Of a stretch of DNA of 6,502 bases, positions 5,569-6,502 are shown in pieces. This stretch comes from JBNKFQ01 sp050289385 (GTDB lineage: Bacteria > Pseudomonadota > Gammaproteobacteria > Pseudomonadales > Porticoccaceae). Each line of letters opens with the position of its first letter. Position 1 is the first letter of the stretch. A program made the position numbers and the translations under genes. Location: the NCBI GenBank assembly GCA_050289385.1, contig JBNKFQ010000323.1:1-6502 (forward strand), read 5' to 3'. The notes beneath the pieces are model-generated. The model was not told where the DNA came from. It worked only from the letters and a program-made list of their open reading frames with translations, and searched no databases.

Positions 5569-5867
5569 GTGTCGCCTCGTGATCCTGGATTGTTATTTCT
5601 GGTTCGGTTTGACCCGGTTATTTTTGATCCGCATGTTGTCGAAATTATTGAAGATAATGTCAATAAACTTGGTCTGGCGAATAAACACATGACATCCAGG
5701 GCTGGCCACGATGCACAGATGATGTCCCGAATTTGCCCGTCTGCGATGATATTTGTGCCGTCCTGCGGCGGTGTTAGCCATAACCCGGCGGAACATACGG
5801 AAGATAAGGACTTGTTAACGGTGCAAATGTTTTGCTGAACACCATGGCACAGATGGCGGGCCGGTAA
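5569..5867 (+). pseudogene. C-terminal remnant of M20-family amidohydrolase, truncated and frameshifted
   Basis: A degraded fragment of a Zn-dependent amidohydrolase of the hydantoinase/N-carbamoyl-amino-acid hydrolase/allantoate amidohydrolase group, enzymes of about 410 aa that hydrolyse ureido or amide bonds in purine, pyrimidine or hydantoin breakdown. Only the last ~90 residues remain. Recognisable text starts near VIFDPHVVEIIE, followed by GLANKHMTSRAGHDAQMM, AMIFVPSCGG and SHNPAEHTEDKDL. The family motif SGAGHDA reads SRAGHDA here, keeping the conserved active-site His but replacing a Gly. After DL (5809-5814) the frame runs to a premature TGA at 5836-5838. In the next frame from 5817 the expected tail NGANVLLNTMAQMAGR runs to TAA at 5865-5867. 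This means one base was lost (or two gained) near 5815-5817. The codons before about 5605 show no family resemblance, so the N-terminal ~300 residues are gone. The GTG at 5569 marks only the first possible start in the open frame, and I doubt it is expressed. Confidence 0.85.
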
Positions 5868-5881
5868 CAGGTTATGGGCAA

Positions 5882-5912
5882 GCCCCCTTGCAATTCTGCT
5901 ATACAAGGGGGC
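5882..5912. terminator. Hairpin between convergent amidohydrolase remnant and TonB receptor
   Basis: GCCCCCTTG and CAAGGGGGC form a perfect 9-bp stem around a 13-nt loop. It lies 14 nt after the remnant's native stop and 12 nt after the receptor's stop, so it can serve both strands. Neither side has a strong U tract (GTTGATT on plus, TTGCCC on minus), so it is a structural guess. Confidence 0.5.
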
Positions 5913-5924
5913 GTTGATTACCAA

Positions 5925-6502
5925 TTAAAAATTATAACGGAAATTTACCCCAATCGTACGAGGCTTGAGGTAATACCCCTCCCCTATTAAACCAATTTGT
6001 GAAAAAGATGTCAGGGCTGTCTCGTTGGCAATATTGTGTGCAAATACTTCCACATCCACGTCATCTGTTGCAGCGATTCCCAAACGGGCATCAAGCTTGC
6101 CATAGTCACCAGCCTTCAGCCCCGTTTGAGGAACGTCAAAATAGAAACCACCAATGTAAGCATAATCAATGCGTGCAAATGACCTGTGTCCTTTCAAATC
6201 AAATTCATAACTCAAGCCAATATTGAAGTTATATTCCGGTGAGTTTGGCAGTCTGTCACCCTTATTTCCCAATACCGTATCACTGCCAAGTTCAGCGTTT
6301 ATATAAGAACCTCCCAAATTCACTACCAAATCATCAGACAGGTAAAAGCTGCTTTCAAGCTCCAGGCCGCGAGAACGGGCAGTACCTGCATTAAGACTGG
6401 TCCCCTCACCACACTCAAAAACGATAAAAATTGGAATATCGGTCCAGTCGATTTGATAAAGCGATGCATTAACAGTCAAACGACGATCAAGAAAAGATAG
6501 CT
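5925..6502 (-). CDS. TonB-dependent outer-membrane receptor, C-terminal part (5' end beyond window)
   Basis: The last 191 residues of a TonB-dependent receptor, a 22-strand outer-membrane beta-barrel that takes up siderophores, vitamins, sugars or other large solutes using energy from TonB-ExbBD. The frame is open to the right edge, so the plug domain and most of the barrel lie outside. Barrel features: LTVNASLYQIDWTDI near the left of the fragment; ARSRGLELESSFYL, the usual G-x-E strand after a variable loop; LPNSPEYNFNIGLSYEF; the alternating strand SFARIDYAYIGGFYFD; GDYGKLDARLGI; VEVFAHNIANET; and the terminal strand PRTIGVNFRYNF ending in Phe, the C-terminal signal recognised by the BAM complex. 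Substrate cannot be told from this end. GC here is about 40% in the sampled bases, below the recQ side. It converges on the amidohydrolase remnant; whether the two once formed one uptake-and-breakdown locus is speculative. Confidence 0.93.
   Translation of the reverse strand, partial: LSFLDRRLTVNASLYQIDWTDIPIFIVFECGEGTSLNAGTARSRGLELESSFYLSDDLVVNLGGSYINAELGSDTVLGNKGDRLPNSPEYNFNIGLSYEFDLKGHRSFARIDYAYIGGFYFDVPQTGLKAGDYGKLDARLGIAATDDVDVEVFAHNIANETALTSFSQIGLIGEGYYLKPRTIGVNFRYNF

Noticed and set aside
5550..5924. 124-codon minus-strand frame over the amidohydrolase remnant
   Set aside because: The opposite strand matches the M20 family motif by motif, so this frame is a shadow.

Overview
The window looks like chromosomal DNA of a Gram-negative gammaproteobacterium, probably an environmental or marine one. 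The evidence is RecQ and ArfB proteins close in sequence to the E. coli ones, a TonB-dependent outer-membrane receptor, an E. coli-type LexA box, and an exported methyltransferase of a type common in proteobacteria. I cannot name the genus. Hand-counted stretches are about 63-65% GC in the MATE and recQ genes, but only about 30-44% from 5400 onward.

Layout. (1) 1-1307, minus strand: a MATE-family multidrug/Na+ antiporter, complete except for a few C-terminal residues cut by the window edge. (2) 1453-2322, minus strand: a SAM-methyltransferase-fold protein with an N-terminal signal peptide. A terminator-like hairpin at 1353-1375 separates it from the MATE gene. (3) 2323-2587: a divergent intergenic region with weak promoter candidates for recQ. 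(4) 2588-4546, plus strand: recQ, with all domains present but two striking oddities. One is an Asp in place of the invariant Gly before the Walker A lysine. The other is a nine-unit 15-bp in-frame tandem repeat that inserts a pentapeptide array inside the zinc-binding subdomain. (5) 4549-4965, plus strand: arfB (yaeJ), the GGQ ribosome-rescue hydrolase, 2 nt behind recQ and probably co-transcribed. (6) 4997-5326, minus strand: a small orphan ribbon-helix-helix DNA-binding protein. (7) 5327-5568: an AT-rich regulatory stretch with an inverted repeat near the ribbon-helix-helix gene and a near-perfect LexA/SOS box at the centre of a 38-bp perfect palindrome. (8) 5569-5867, plus strand: the truncated and frameshifted C-terminal remnant of an M20-family amidohydrolase (hydantoinase / carbamoylase / allantoate amidohydrolase type). 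(9) 5925-6502, minus strand: the C-terminal part of a TonB-dependent receptor.

How it fits together. The left two thirds is ordinary housekeeping and efflux DNA: recQ serves genome maintenance and arfB rescues stalled ribosomes. The right third, after arfB, looks like a remodelled accessory junction: composition drops, a small DNA-binding gene stands alone, an SOS operator is present, a catabolic gene has lost its first ~300 codons, and a receptor gene follows.

I do not see a convincing complete new multi-gene system. The most notable signals are the two RecQ anomalies, the palindromic SOS operator facing the orphan ribbon-helix-helix gene, and the decayed amidohydrolase.
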